A DNA stretch of 22,805 nt from JAANXG01 sp963731035 (GCA_963731035.1 CAVSUY010000019.1:1-22805); one strand, 5' to 3'; shown: positions 1-7,615, counted from the stretch's first letter. The notes: generated by a model from the letters alone, not told the origin. Numbers and translations: made by a program.

Positions 1-62
1 CCCTGGCCACCATCATGTCTGCTGTGGGTCCCTTACCGGACGTTGGTACTAAACGAGGCTAA

Positions 63-86
63 GTCCGCTTCCAACCCAAAGCGGAC
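63..86. repeat. Short perfect inverted repeat (hairpin)
   Basis: GTCCGCTT and AAGCGGAC pair over 8 bp around an 8-base loop. The hairpin sits directly beyond the stop codon of the minus-strand ORF at 88-333. No T-tract follows on either strand, so it resembles a dispersed intergenic palindrome more than an intrinsic terminator, although it could protect the 3' end of that transcript. Confidence 0.5.
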
Positions 87-87
87 A

Positions 88-333
88 TCAATGTGGCGTC
101 GCTTGCAGCTTTTCATGCAGAAGTTGTCTAGCTCTTTCTCTGGCCATTGATTCTGTGCATGGGTAGACAATGTGCAAGTTGCACGTACCGTCTTCGACCG
201 GCACCGCGGCGACGAATACGCCGGATGCAGCAGAGTTGGTACGATGCGAGCAAAATACTACCCCACCGTCTTTGGCTGCCAGATGAAGCAGGGCCTGGCG
301 ACACTTCTTGCACATCTGGGGGATTTCAATCAT
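88..333 (-). CDS. Small hypothetical protein, possible zinc-binding (81 aa)
   Basis: I do not recognise the family. The product begins MIEIPQMCKKCRQAL, with a Cys-x-x-Cys pair at residues 8 and 11 and a further Cys-Ser-His near residue 28, a spacing that would suit a small metal-binding knuckle. The middle is rich in small hydrophobic residues (GVFVAAVPVEDG, then HIVYPC), and the C-terminus is an amphipathic, Arg-rich helix (ARERARQLL). The ATG at 333 has only a weak purine stretch upstream (GGGATA). A hairpin lies immediately after the stop codon. No neighbour indicates a function. It could be a chance ORF, but the composition is protein-like and the overlapping plus-strand frames look less so. 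Confidence 0.45.
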   Translation of the reverse strand: MIEIPQMCKKCRQALLHLAAKDGGVVFCSHRTNSAASGVFVAAVPVEDGTCNLHIVYPCTESMARERARQLLHEKLQATPH

Positions 334-827
334 GGATCGCTATATCCCAATACAACTACCTACAGCATAGACCGTTTTAACAGAGCCTATGGTCGCCCTT
401 GCATCATCCCTGGATAGAAAACGTCGACGGTAGATTACCTCCTCAACAGGGCAGGACCCCAATGGACGAGGGCAGACGTCGACGTCCGGATCCACCCCGG
501 TCCGTAATGCGGCGTGCCGGAGAAACTACGGTTCAGGGAGGGAAGGACAGCGACCAACCCATTCCGGACGGTCCGGTCCCGCTTACTACACTGCAGCGAT
601 GGCGCCTGTTCGAATGCTTTCCAGGAGTGGGCGATTCAACAACCCAGCCGTTCCCGGGCACCGCTCACAAAGAGTCTTACATCCTCATCTCGCGATGAGC
701 CACGTAGCAGGACAAGTTCTGCCGGCGGCAGGGCGGGTGGCGAGCTTGCGCCCCCATCTCCTCGAACAGAAGTCACCGGTGATCCCGCCAGAGCACGAGA
801 ACTGTGACTGCATATCATGAACTCACG
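334..827. other. About 490 bp with no recognisable gene
   Basis: Several frames are open here for 60-100 codons on the plus strand, but they are Arg/Pro-rich, overlap one another and lack convincing ribosome binding sites, as expected of GC-rich non-coding DNA. I see no RNA gene, no transposon end and no clear terminator. It lies downstream of the minus-strand glycosyltransferase (stop at 828). Confidence 0.5.
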
Positions 828-1721
828 TCAGTCAAGACCCTTAAAGGCCCGATGGATGAGGCGGCGCTCCTCGGCTGTCCTGGACCTCGGGACGGTCCGT
901 GGTGGATCGGGTTGACCAGCCGGGAGCAGGCCGAGCCTGCGCAGGCGCGTGCGCACCGCGATCGTCGACCGGATTTTGTTGATGATCCTGCGCGCGGACA
1001 AATCAGTCGATCCCCAGTACTTCCGTGTGAACGCCGCTTCAGGATCGGCGTGCCTGCGAATCCGGCGGAGCCACGCCTCCTGCTCGTGGTGTGGCCGGTC
1101 GCGGTACACATTGCGACGGCGTGCTGCAGGGAACTTGATACTGGTGAGCCGGCTTACCCGGTAGGGCGGTCCGGCTACCACGGACATCCGCCTGCACAGA
1201 TCCGCGTCTGGATTGATCTTGCCCGTCTCCCACGGCGGGCGCCATCCGCCAACCTCAAGACTGAGCGAGCGGTCGTGAGCGAGCGACGTCGGCGCGATCC
1301 CAACGCCGGGCACGTAGTGCCAACCGTGGTCCGGCCGGCAGGCCGGGTTCTTGAAGGGTCTTACTACCAGGATCGTCGCATGGGCGACGGGTACGCCGCG
1401 GTCGAGCGCACTTACGAGTATCTCGAGGTGGCGCGGAAGCCACAGGTCATCGTGCCCGAGATACGCAATGACGTCGCCGCTCGCGTGCGCGGTGCCCCAG
1501 TTGTTCGCCGCGTACTGCTGCCCGCAGTTCGTCTGGAGGTTGTGCCACCGGACCCGCGGGTCATCGATGTTGCCGACCACGTCGGCCGACTCGTCTGTGC
1601 AGCCATCCCCCACGACGAGCAGCTCGAAATCGCGGTAAGTCTGATCCAACACGCTGGCAATCGAATACGGCAGCACCGGCGCCCAATTGTACGTCGCCAT
1701 TACGACAGTCACGCGCGGCAT
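828..1721 (-). CDS. Family 2 glycosyltransferase (GT-A fold, 297 aa)
   Basis: Predicted to transfer a sugar from a nucleotide-sugar donor during synthesis of a surface glycan. The chosen start gives MPRVTVVMATYNWAPVLPYS, the classic first strand and nucleotide-binding loop of GT2 enzymes. It is followed by the LLVVGDGCTDES segment and, near residue 90, GDVIAYLGHDDLWLP, whose H-D-D fills the DXD metal/donor-binding position. The C-terminal third is basic and unlike standard domains. An upstream in-frame start at 1823 would overlap the preceding cupin gene by about 80 bp and adds a low-complexity S/P/R-rich tail, so 1721 is preferred. The cupin gene ends 20 bp upstream on the same strand, so the two probably form an operon. 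A near-copy of this gene's last 14 codons occurs at 14044-14088. Acceptor and donor cannot be inferred. Confidence 0.85.
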   Translation of the reverse strand: MPRVTVVMATYNWAPVLPYSIASVLDQTYRDFELLVVGDGCTDESADVVGNIDDPRVRWHNLQTNCGQQYAANNWGTAHASGDVIAYLGHDDLWLPRHLEILVSALDRGVPVAHATILVVRPFKNPACRPDHGWHYVPGVGIAPTSLAHDRSLSLEVGGWRPPWETGKINPDADLCRRMSVVAGPPYRVSRLTSIKFPAARRRNVYRDRPHHEQEAWLRRIRRHADPEAAFTRKYWGSTDLSARRIINKIRSTIAVRTRLRRLGLLPAGQPDPPRTVPRSRTAEERRLIHRAFKGLD

Positions 1722-1740
1722 TGCTGATCTCGACCCGGGC

Positions 1741-2322
1741 TCACCACCAGCGGAAGGGCACGATGGCCGCGGCCTTCTCGGACTCGTACGGGAGGTCGAG
1801 TGCGTCGGGGCCTTCGTGTTCATACAAAGACGACGGCATATTTATGATCAGAGCCTCGTCCATACCGAAATTCTTCCATCCGTGGAAGAGGTTGGGAGGA
1901 ATCACGAGCAAGCCGGGGTTGCGCTCGGTCACCCGGAACTCATTGAAGCACCCATAGGTTGGGGACTCCTCCCGGGCATCGTACACGACGATCGACACGA
2001 AACCCTTCACGACAAAGAGCCGGTCGGTGGAGGCCTGGTGCAGACCCCACGCCCGGATCCGCGTCGGGAGAGTCGTCGTGACGTGCACCTGCACGATGGG
2101 GTGGTCAATCTCGGGCCACACGGTCCGTGCCACCTCCGCCACGGTTCCATCCTCGTGAGGGACCGGCCGGGTCGGCCGGAAGCGCACCCCGTCGATCGCG
2201 TCCTGACGGAGCCTGCCGGTCGCATCGACAGCCGACTCCTTCTGGACGAGTGTCTCGAACCCGGTGATCTTCACCTGATCACCGCCCATCCGATATCTGC
2301 CCGGTTGATCGCCATCACACAC
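1741..2322 (-). CDS. RmlC-like cupin, dTDP-4-dehydrorhamnose 3,5-epimerase family (193 aa)
   Basis: Members of this family epimerise dTDP-4-keto-6-deoxysugars, or act as related sugar-nucleotide isomerases, in the cytoplasm for LPS or capsule synthesis. The cupin core is clear: RAWGLHQASTDRLFVVKG at residues 90-107 carries the conserved His-95 and Asp-Arg pair, SPTYG follows the second turn, and LLVIPPNLFHGWKNFG (about 138-153) is the typical late beta-hairpin with the second His. The C-terminal DALDLPYES-type tail is found in variants annotated as epimerase-like rather than classical RmlC, so the exact reaction is uncertain. The start is a GTG at 2322 with AAGG 6-7 bases upstream; an ATG at 2289 (MGGDQVK) is the alternative. 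It precedes the glycosyltransferase in the same direction. The first IS3 element lies about 260 bp upstream. Confidence 0.8.
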   Translation of the reverse strand: MCDGDQPGRYRMGGDQVKITGFETLVQKESAVDATGRLRQDAIDGVRFRPTRPVPHEDGTVAEVARTVWPEIDHPIVQVHVTTTLPTRIRAWGLHQASTDRLFVVKGFVSIVVYDAREESPTYGCFNEFRVTERNPGLLVIPPNLFHGWKNFGMDEALIINMPSSLYEHEGPDALDLPYESEKAAAIVPFRWW

Positions 2323-2584
2323 CTACCTTGAGTGATTGTCGCAGTAGTGCGCTTCTCGTGCTATTGGAAGCCTCGGATACGAATGCTAACCCATGTGCCT
2401 CGTTGTTGGAAGGTGCGGAGAAGGTTCCGGCGGATGCGTGCAGCTGGTGAGTCCCATATTTTTTGATTATTGATTTTCTTTCTCTATAACTTTGTCTTCC
2501 ACGTAGTGACTGTGGGGTGTTCTGCGGTCGCATTTACGGAGATAGCAGCTACATTACTACGCGCCCAAGAATGGATTGATATAA
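2323..2584. other. Intergenic region between cupin gene and IS3 element
   Basis: No gene seen. The part near 2455-2500 is noticeably AT-rich for this window and, read on the minus strand, would be the natural place for the promoter of the cupin/glycosyltransferase pair. I cannot find a well-spaced -35/-10 pair, so no promoter is called. Confidence 0.4.
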
Positions 2585-2615
2585 TGAACCGCCCCGGGTA
2601 TTCCGGAGACCGTTT
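2585..2615 (+). repeat. Terminal inverted repeat of the first IS3 element (left end in window)
   Basis: Begins TGAACCGCCCCGGG and continues with TTCCGGAGAC. It matches the opposite end at 3865-3895 with a few mismatches and a small shift after the shared CCCCGGG. Confidence 0.85.
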
Positions 2616-2623
2616 CGTGTGAG

Positions 2624-3525
2624 TCAGGCGGCGATCGCCTGACGGTCTTGCTGAGCATAGTATGCCTGCTCGAACTCGGTAGGCGGAATGTCGCCGAGTG
2701 GCTTCATCAGTCGCTTGCGGTTGTACCAGTCCACCCAATGGAAGGTCCGGTACTCGATTCGCTCCAAATTGCGCCACGGCGCTTCGCGCTCGATCAGTTC
2801 GGTTTTGTACAGACCAATAATGGTCTCGGCGGGGGCGTTGTCGTAGGAATCTCCCACGCTGCCCACAGATGCCTCAAGGCCGGCATCGGCCAGTCGTTCG
2901 GTGTAGCGGATCGACAGATATTGGCTACCCCTATCGCTGTGGTGAATCAGGTTGTCGCGGTCCTGACGGGCGTACAGGGCCTGCTCCAGCGCATCCAGGG
3001 CCAGATCAGTACGCAATGAACGAGATACCTGCCAGCCGACAATCATCCTCGAGTACACGTCGATCACGAACGCCGCATGCACCGGTTTCTGCCAGGTGCT
3101 GATATAGGTCAGATCGGCCACCCACAGTTGATTGGGTCGATCAGCGATAAATTGCCGGTTCACCCGATCCAGCGGCCGTTGCGCGTCAGCGTCCGGAATC
3201 GTTGTCCGGTAGCGTTTGCCACACACCACACCGCGCAAGCCGAGTTCCTTCATCAATCGACCAACGGTGCAACGGGCCGTGGGGATCTCTTCCCGGTTCA
3301 GCTGTTTCCACACCTTGTGAACACCGTAGACCCGGAAATTCTCGTCCCAGACCCGTCGAATCTCGGGCTTCAGCCCTTGGTCCCGATGCCAGCGCGGCGG
3401 ATGGCGCGAACAATCACCCTCACGCGCCTTGTGCTCATAGTACATCGATGCACTGATCGACAACTGGGCGCACAGCGGCTCGACCCCAAAACGGTCCTTG
3501 TGCCGATCGATACAGACAAAATCAT
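2624..3525 (-). pseudogene. IS3 orfB transposase (DDE integrase), 5' frameshift
   Basis: This is the catalytic half of the IS3 transposase. From the internal Met at 3463 it reads through 279 residues with an HTH_21-like region and a full rve-type integrase core. The catalytic triad is visible: D in WVADLTYIS (residue 117 from that Met), D in HHSDRGSQY (177) and E in AETIIGLYK (213). The natural start should be the ATG at 3525-3523, which overlaps the orfA stop as ATGA. From it the frame is wrong: adding one T to the TTTT run just after the ATG gives MIFVCIDRHKDRFGVEPL, the normal N-terminus, running into the long ORF. The gene therefore carries a 1-bp deletion, or a sequencing error. A truncated protein from 3463 would keep the catalytic core. 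Confidence 0.85.
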
Positions 3526-3845
3526 TTCTTCAGTCGGCGGTCGAGCTCCGCCTGGGCGAAAAAAGCCGACGCCGTCTTCAGGATTTCATTGGCTCGCTTC
3601 AGCTCCCGGTTCTCCCGCTCCAACTCCTTCAGTCGACGTCGCTAGTCCGTGCTCAAACCGGCACGTTTACCATCGTCGATCTCCGCCTGGTTGATCCACC
3701 GACGCAACGTCTCCGCCGTGCAGCCAATCTTGCCAGCCACCGACTCGATCGCTGCCCAGCGCGATGAATGCTCAGGGAGGGATTGCTCAAACAAACGAAC
3801 CGCTCGTTCCCGGACTTCCGGGGAATATCTCGTTGACTTGCTCAT
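3522..3845 (-). pseudogene. IS3 orfA (HTH DNA-binding protein) with an internal amber codon
   Basis: The first 67 codons (MSKSTRYSPEVRERAVRLFE...) form the helix-turn-helix that recognises the element ends. A TAG at 3644-3642 interrupts the frame after GLSTD. Reading through it, the frame continues RRRLKELERENRELKRANEI, the usual leucine-zipper tail, and ends KK-stop at 3522, so the full gene would be 107 codons. A single substitution (GAG or CAG to TAG) explains the damage. The slippery run T TTT TTC lies in register at 3564-3558 and would give the programmed -1 shift into orfB. Start ATG at 3845. Confidence 0.85.
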
Positions 3846-3864
3846 GACTCCAGTGTCTCAAATG

Positions 3865-3895
3865 TCGGAGTCTCCGGGAATCCCGGGGCGATTCA
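3865..3895 (-). repeat. Terminal inverted repeat of the first IS3 element (right end in window)
   Basis: Read inward from 3895 it starts TGAATCGCCCCGGG, then TCCCGGAGAC. Pairs with 2585-2615. No duplicated target bases follow it. Confidence 0.85.
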
Positions 3896-3904
3896 GACCC
3901 TCGC

Positions 3905-4491
3905 ATGACTTCGCAGAAGAAGAGGTTAATTGTCCCAGCTCCCGCGCGCTCCAGTTCATCGTCTCGCCATCGTATCCTCAAAGGCGGCGTTCTGGCCGCG
4001 TCGGCACTCCCTTTCTTCCCGGGGGCTGGTCCCGACCAATCGTCGAATCCGTGTTGTTGCCCGCGCATGCTCAGACATCAACCGATCACGGCTCGGGGTG
4101 CCAGTTCGTGGTCAAGAAGGATAATACTTCGGTCAAGGCTACCCAATGCGATTGCGGTTGTACGTCTTGTCCGTCCTATGCGCTTTTTCCTCTTACGGTC
4201 CAAGCTGGATCAGTAAATATCGGTAACGAGACACAGACCAAGCCGAACAATGGAACCGACACTGGGTATATCTACATCGCATTCAGTTCCGCGGGGGTCT
4301 TGGTGAGGGTGGAAAACCCAACCGAGGCGTACAGTACAGCGTATCAGAACTTCTGCGGGCAAGAGTTTTTGTCGGACACGCATTCCGGTATTTCATTTCC
4401 CTTTGGAGCGTACATGCTTTCCGTTGATATGATCTTGGGAGGCTCCCCCGATGCACCCAGCGTCGAGGCTACCAACTTTGGTGTGACGTGA
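3905..4491 (+). pseudogene. LPAHAQT-leader secreted protein A, frameshifted in its leader
   Basis: Two overlapping frames together make one member of the leader family described at 12878, 13238 and 22416. The first frame, from ATG 3905, gives MTSQKKRLIVPAPARS... then SRHRILKGGVLAASALPFFPG, a Tat-like n- and h-region (one Arg replaced: R-H-R). The second frame resumes GWSRPIVESVLLPAHAQTS and a mature part of about 140 residues with several cysteines (CDCGCTSC) and a probable beta-rich fold (QAGSVNIGNETQTKPNN, GYIYIAFSS). One extra G in the run CCCGGGGGC near 4020 joins them. Only 9 bp separate the ATG from the end of the IS3 element, and no good ribosome site is present, so the insertion probably removed the native promoter. 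No function can be assigned to the cargo. Confidence 0.7.
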
Positions 4492-4553
4492 TGCAAGACA
4501 AATGATCCGGCAGGGATGTTGATCTCTTACTCTATCGCAGGAGAGCCAGTGCC

Positions 4554-4931
4554 TCACCAAATGCGCCGGAAGGCGCGCCACTTTCCAGCAAGATCGAGCG
4601 ACTCGTCGGCAATGGCGTCGAGCAAGTCGGACAGCCGCCGCGATTTCTTGACCGTGTAGACCGTCAGCAGCGCGATCGGTACAAAGACAACCATAAAGAG
4701 AACAGCTTCATCCAACCTCCAATGTCTTAGGTTGAACAGATTCATACCGAGGAAGCCGGTCGCAACCGAGCCGACCAAGCCGAATGCCGTCACCACCGTC
4801 AACCGCACGACGCTCTCATTCTGCCGCCGCATCACTTCGTTCTCCAGGTAGTCGCTCATGTCCTGGGTCTCGCGCCGGATAGCCTCGTAGGCGCGGTCGC
4901 TGACAGATCTCCCCGGTTGGTCAAGCTGTAT
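4554..4931 (-). pseudogene. CorA-type metal channel, 3' fragment only
   Basis: The frame is open from 4931 (an in-frame TGA sits at 4934) and shows the last part of a CorA-family magnesium/divalent-cation channel: the stalk-helix end SDRAYEAIRRETQDM, then NEVMRRQNESVVRLTVVTAF, the first pore helix ending TGFLGMN (the family signature G-M-N), and a second hydrophobic helix FMVVFVPIALLTVY with a basic tail. CorA proteins have some 300 residues, so the whole cytoplasmic funnel domain is missing. An internal ATG at 4859 could start a 101-residue product, but it has no known precedent. The broken edge is within a few bases of the repeat GTATACTGTCCCCGG at 4935-4949. Confidence 0.75.
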
Positions 4932-4934
4932 TCA

Positions 4935-4949
4935 GTATACTGTCCCCGG
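4935..4949 (+). repeat. Dispersed repeat GTATACTGTCCCCGG, copy 1
   Basis: Exact 15-base match to 7296-7310 and, inverted, to 7109-7123. It lies against the broken 5' edge of the CorA fragment. Confidence 0.8.
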
Positions 4950-4962
4950 TTCGGCCCGGTTT

Positions 4963-5230
4963 CTATTCGGCAGGCGAAAAACTCCAAACCCCTTTGCGGC
5001 CATCGGTTTCAGTGGACGTTCCGGACATATCATTGGCGCTGGTCAAAGCACCGGTATACATACCACAAAACGTGGCGTTCCCGGTATAACCAGAGTGAAT
5101 TGGATGGTATTGCCACTCTTGACGCCTGTAACCGGCAAATCCTGGCCCGGATTGGAAGTCCCGGTAGAACTGTTCAAGGCGCCGCTGAAGCCGTGGGTTA
5201 CGGCTCAGCAAGAATGCGCCGAATTCACCG
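4963..5230 (-). pseudogene. Decayed small secreted beta-type protein
   Basis: Two minus-strand frames share one recognisable protein. One reads FSGALNSSTGTSNPG, then VTGVKSGNTIQFTLVIPGT; the other, resuming about 30 bases later, reads YTGALTSANDMSGTSTETDG and KGVWSFSPAE-stop at 4963. The alternating beta pattern and the G-T-L-T-S-x-x-x-M-S-G-T step resemble the lipoprotein family at 6482, 7616 and 8686 (LVSGSQMSGQF). I infer a frameshifted member or relative of that family that has lost its leader. The frameshift falls near the CCGGGAACGCC segment. The 5' limit at 5230 is approximate. Confidence 0.45.
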
Positions 5231-5353
5231 GCACCACCGCGACTCGCCGGACCCGGCTGCCATTATATGCAAGCCCCCCGAAATCCATGCCCCACGAATG
5301 TGCAGGACGCGCGTCGCGGTCCCGCTGAAGCGGTCGAGGTTATACTTGAGGAT

Positions 5354-6394
5354 ATGCCTGCCGAATTTTCCAGTCAGCACACGAGCAACTTTCCCGCCCT
5401 GCTGAGTGAACTGGGTGTTTCTTTGCTGGTTTCCACCTACCAGGCCGGGATGCTGTTCGTGGTGCGCGCGCTGGGTGAAGACCTGAACACCCACTTCACG
5501 GCGCTGGATCGACCCATGGGCCTCGCCCTTGACGGGGACAAGCTCGCAGTCGCGACCTTGTACCGGATCATGAGCTGCCAGAACCTCCCCGCCGCGGCGC
5601 CGCACGTGGAGCCCGCTGGCACCCACGACGCGTGCTACGTGCCGCGCGGGGTGCACGTGACCGGGCAGGTGGATGCTCACGAGATGGCCTATGGCGAGGA
5701 CGGATTGTGGCTGGTCAACACCAGGATGTCCTGTCTGTGCACGCTGGATGCGCGGTACAGCGTGGTGCCCCGGTGGCGGCCGGGTTTCGTCTCCGGATAT
5801 GACGTCAGCGACCGTTGTCACTTGAACGGCCTGACCATGCGCGACGGCGAGCCGGCGTTCGTGACAGCCCTTGGCGCCACGGATACGGCGGAAGGCTGGC
5901 GAGACAACCGACTCGAAGGCGGCGTGATAGTCGACGTACCCGCGAACGAGGTCATGGTCGACGGACTGTGCATGCCGCATTCACCGCGTTGGCACCACGA
6001 CCGGCTCTGGTTCCTGGAATCCGGCCGCGGCGAGTTGGGCTTCATCAGCGACGTGGGCGGGGGAAAGACGGTCGTGGCGGCCCTGCCCGGCTTCACGCGA
6101 GGTCTGGATTTCCTGGGACGACTGGCTTTCGTCGGGCTGTCACGACTGCGCGAATCCTCCGGAGACGACCTGCCGCTGACCGAAAGGCCTGAGAGGCGGG
6201 AATGCGGCGTGTGGGTGGTCGACACCGAAAACCGACAAACGGTCGCATTTTTGTCTTTCACCGGCGACGTGGAGGAGATTTTCGGGGTGGCCGTGGTGCC
6301 GCACCGCTCCCCCGCCGTATTGGACTTTGACCACCCCTTGGTGCAGACTTCTTACTCGCTACCCGACGCTGCCCTGAGGGAACTGCAGCTCTAG
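5354..6394 (+). CDS. TIGR03032-family protein (DUF4915), 346 aa
   Basis: A conserved family of unknown biochemical role, whose repeated blade-like segments suggest a beta-propeller. Diagnostic blocks are all present: the N-terminal ELGVSLLVSTYQAGMLFVVR, then NTHFTALDRPMGLALDGDKL, GTHDACYVPRGVHVTGQVD, HEMAYGEDGLWLVNTRMSCL, RWRPGFVSG, DRCHLNGLTMRDGEP, MPHSPRWHHDRLWFLESG, GFTRGLDFLGRLAFVGLS and CGVWVVD near the end. Length fits the family. The ATG at 5354 follows TTGAGGAT; an upstream in-frame ATG at 5267 adds 29 poorly conserved residues and is less likely. No secretion signal is visible. The stop TAG at 6392 lies 87 bp before a lipoprotein ORF in the same frame. The last 214 bases, together with that lipoprotein gene, are duplicated at 7315. 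Confidence 0.88.
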   Translation: MPAEFSSQHTSNFPALLSELGVSLLVSTYQAGMLFVVRALGEDLNTHFTALDRPMGLALDGDKLAVATLYRIMSCQNLPAAAPHVEPAGTHDACYVPRGVHVTGQVDAHEMAYGEDGLWLVNTRMSCLCTLDARYSVVPRWRPGFVSGYDVSDRCHLNGLTMRDGEPAFVTALGATDTAEGWRDNRLEGGVIVDVPANEVMVDGLCMPHSPRWHHDRLWFLESGRGELGFISDVGGGKTVVAALPGFTRGLDFLGRLAFVGLSRLRESSGDDLPLTERPERRECGVWVVDTENRQTVAFLSFTGDVEEIFGVAVVPHRSPAVLDFDHPLVQTSYSLPDAALRELQL

Positions 6395-7031
6395 CGCCGG
6401 AGCATTTGCCGGGCCTCCCGTGGCCGACGGCTAGACCGAGGGAGCTCGCGAGTACAGACGTATAATAAAGAGGAGAACAAGATGAAGCGAAGAACCTTCA
6501 ACCTGGGCATGGCCGCGGGAGCGGTTACTATCATCAGCGGCTGCGGCGGCGGTAGCAGCAGTGGCGGCACAATATTCTTGAAAGATGTTTCCGGCACCTG
6601 GACCGAGACGGGCGGGCAGCTCAACTTCACCATGTTGACCCTGGTCCAATCCGGTAAGGCCCTGAGTGGAACGCTTTCGAAAGGCGGCAGCAGTAGCAGT
6701 ATTCAGATGACCGGCACAAAAGACGGCAACGCGGTCGATTTGACGGGCACGCTACCAAATAACAACCCTCCGGTTATGTTTCATCTGAATGAGACACTGG
6801 TATCCGGGTCGCAGATGTCCGGACAGTTCGGTTACAGCGCGAACGGCATCACGATATCCTTAGCTACGACTTTTACGAAAACCAGCTGACGCGCCCGCCG
6901 GGCTGGCCCCGGCCACGGTCGCGTCGTACCAGGGACGGGTCGCGAAGAATAGGTCTGCCTCAGGAGGCTGAGTTCTTGTAGCCAGCCGGCACGGAAAACT
7001 CGCTCGCGGGCACACTGCCGGCCTTGACCTT
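6181..7031 (+). repeat. Segmental duplication, copy 1 (851 bp)
   Basis: Matches 7315-8154 nearly base for base. It contains the last ~70 codons of the TIGR03032 gene, a complete lipoprotein gene and the 3' end of a minus-strand gene. By eye the differences are a few dozen substitutions, a 12-base gap within the lipoprotein 3' part and one single-base insertion, concentrated in the lipoprotein coding sequence. Confidence 0.92.
6482..6889 (+). CDS. Tat-type lipoprotein, small beta-rich domain, paralogue 1 (135 aa)
   Basis: The leader MKRRTFNLGMAAGAVTIISG ends in a lipobox (I-S-G-C, Cys-21) and starts with a twin-arginine pattern (K-R-R-x-F), so it is predicted to be exported, lipidated and anchored to a membrane. 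A G/S linker (GGGSSSGG) leads into a domain of about 105 residues: GTWTETGG, LTLVQSGKALSGTLS, MTGTKDG, HLNETLVSGSQMSGQF and a final beta strand ending TFTKTS. The regular alternation suggests a small lipocalin-like barrel; no binding residues can be named. A strong ribosome site AGAGGAG lies 6-10 bases before the ATG. It follows the TIGR03032 gene by 87 bp and probably shares its transcript. Confidence 0.85.
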   Translation: MKRRTFNLGMAAGAVTIISGCGGGSSSGGTIFLKDVSGTWTETGGQLNFTMLTLVQSGKALSGTLSKGGSSSSIQMTGTKDGNAVDLTGTLPNNNPPVMFHLNETLVSGSQMSGQFGYSANGITISLATTFTKTS

Positions 7032-7106
7032 CACGATCTCCGTCGTGGAGTCGAATATCGTCCTCATGCCGTTGTCCGCGGCTTTGGCAGGTTTCTTCCC
7101 GCTTGA
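6960..7106 (-). pseudogene. 3' fragment of an unidentified secreted-type gene
   Basis: The minus-strand frame reads SGKKPAKAADNGMRTIFDST, then TEIVKVKAGSVPASEF and SVPAGYKNSAS-stop. The ending V-P-x-x-x-F-x-V-P-A-G-Y-K resembles C-termini of DUF4412-like periplasmic proteins, but this is a loose match. Only about 48 codons remain: upstream the frame runs into the repeat TTCCGGGGACAGTATAC at 7107-7123 and then into unrelated sequence (up to 7199). The last 72 bases are repeated at 8083-8154 as part of the segmental duplication. Confidence 0.45.
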
Positions 7107-7312
7107 TTCCGGGGACAGTATACTTAACAGACGGAACCCGTTTCGGGCCGCGGATTTTTCCTCGGGCAGTTTCGGGGCGTAATTAAACCCTCGCGCCACG
7201 ATTCCGCTGACGGCGTTAATCAGCCAGCGCGCGTAGACCCCTCAACCTGTCTATGAACGCTCGGGGTCCGGTCGAGGGTTTATCGAGGTGGTTCGGTATA
7301 CTGTCCCCGGAA
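7107..7312. repeat. 206-bp unit bounded by a 17-bp perfect inverted repeat
   Basis: TTCCGGGGACAGTATAC at 7107-7123 is the exact reverse complement of GTATACTGTCCCCGGAA at 7296-7312. The 172 bases between them hold no convincing gene. The unit sits between the two copies of the segmental duplication, and both outer edges touch truncated genes. It could be a MITE-like or REP-pair (BIME-like) element. No target duplication is evident. Confidence 0.6.
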
Positions 7313-7314
7313 CT

Positions 7315-7528
7315 CGAAAGGCCTGAGAAGCGGGAATGCGGCGTGTGGGTGGTCGACACCGAAAACCGACAAACGGTCGCATTTTTGTCTTTCACCGGCG
7401 ACGTGGAGGAGATTTTCGGGGTGGCCGTGGTGCCGCACCGCTCCCCCGCCGTATTGGACTTTGACCACCCCTTGGTGCAGACTTCTTACTCGCTACCCGA
7501 CGCTGCCCTGAGAGAACTGCAGCTCTTG
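7315..7528 (+). pseudogene. Duplicated 3' end of the TIGR03032 gene, stop codon lost
   Basis: Copy of 6181-6394, starting at the equivalent of ERPERRECGVWVVD. The first 270 or so codons of the gene are absent. The original TAG has become TTG (CTCTTGCGC at 7523-7531), so the frame continues 87 bases and fuses directly to the lipoprotein ORF at 7616; an ORF spanning 7253-8011 results. A fusion protein would place the lipoprotein leader in the interior, so this is probably a silent remnant. Confidence 0.8.
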
Positions 7529-7615
7529 CGCCGGAGCATTTGCCGGGCCTCCCGTGGCCGACGGCTAGACCGAGGGAGCTCGCGAGTACAGACGTATAAT
7601 AAAGAGGAAAACAAG

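Larger units (their letters stand above)
2585..3895 (-). mobile_element. Complete but mutated IS3-family insertion sequence (1311 bp)
   Basis: The element is bounded by imperfect terminal inverted repeats: TGAACCGCCCCGGG at 2585 and TGAATCGCCCCGGG reading inward from 3895, both followed within a few bases by TTCCGGAGAC or TCCCGGAGAC. Between them lie orfA and orfB in the usual IS3 order on the minus strand. The flanks (ATAA on the left, GACC on the right) show no target duplication, so it is old or its flanks were rearranged. OrfA has an in-frame amber codon and orfB a one-base shift after its start, so the element looks unable to move by itself. A fragment of a closely related element lies at 20157-20519. 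The right end is only 9 bp from the ATG of the gene at 3905. Confidence 0.92.

Noticed and set aside
804..1727. Long plus-strand ORF (307 codons) opposite the glycosyltransferase
   Set aside because: Its translation is Arg/Pro/Val-rich without any motif, and the opposite strand encodes a clear GT2 enzyme. It is a GC-rich shadow.
2585..3895. Target-site duplication around either IS3 element
   Set aside because: Flanking bases differ on both sides of both elements (also checked at 11311-12577).
3649..4491. Single 280-codon ORF starting within the IS3 element
   Set aside because: Its first ~120 codons run through IS3 DNA and the element's terminal repeat. The real gene starts at 3905 in another frame.
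6461..6466. TATAAT before lipoprotein paralogue 1 (also before paralogue 2)
   Set aside because: A start site 7 bases downstream would fall within the ribosome site AGAGGAG, and there is no -35 box at 16-18 bp. Probably chance AT-richness around the ribosome site.
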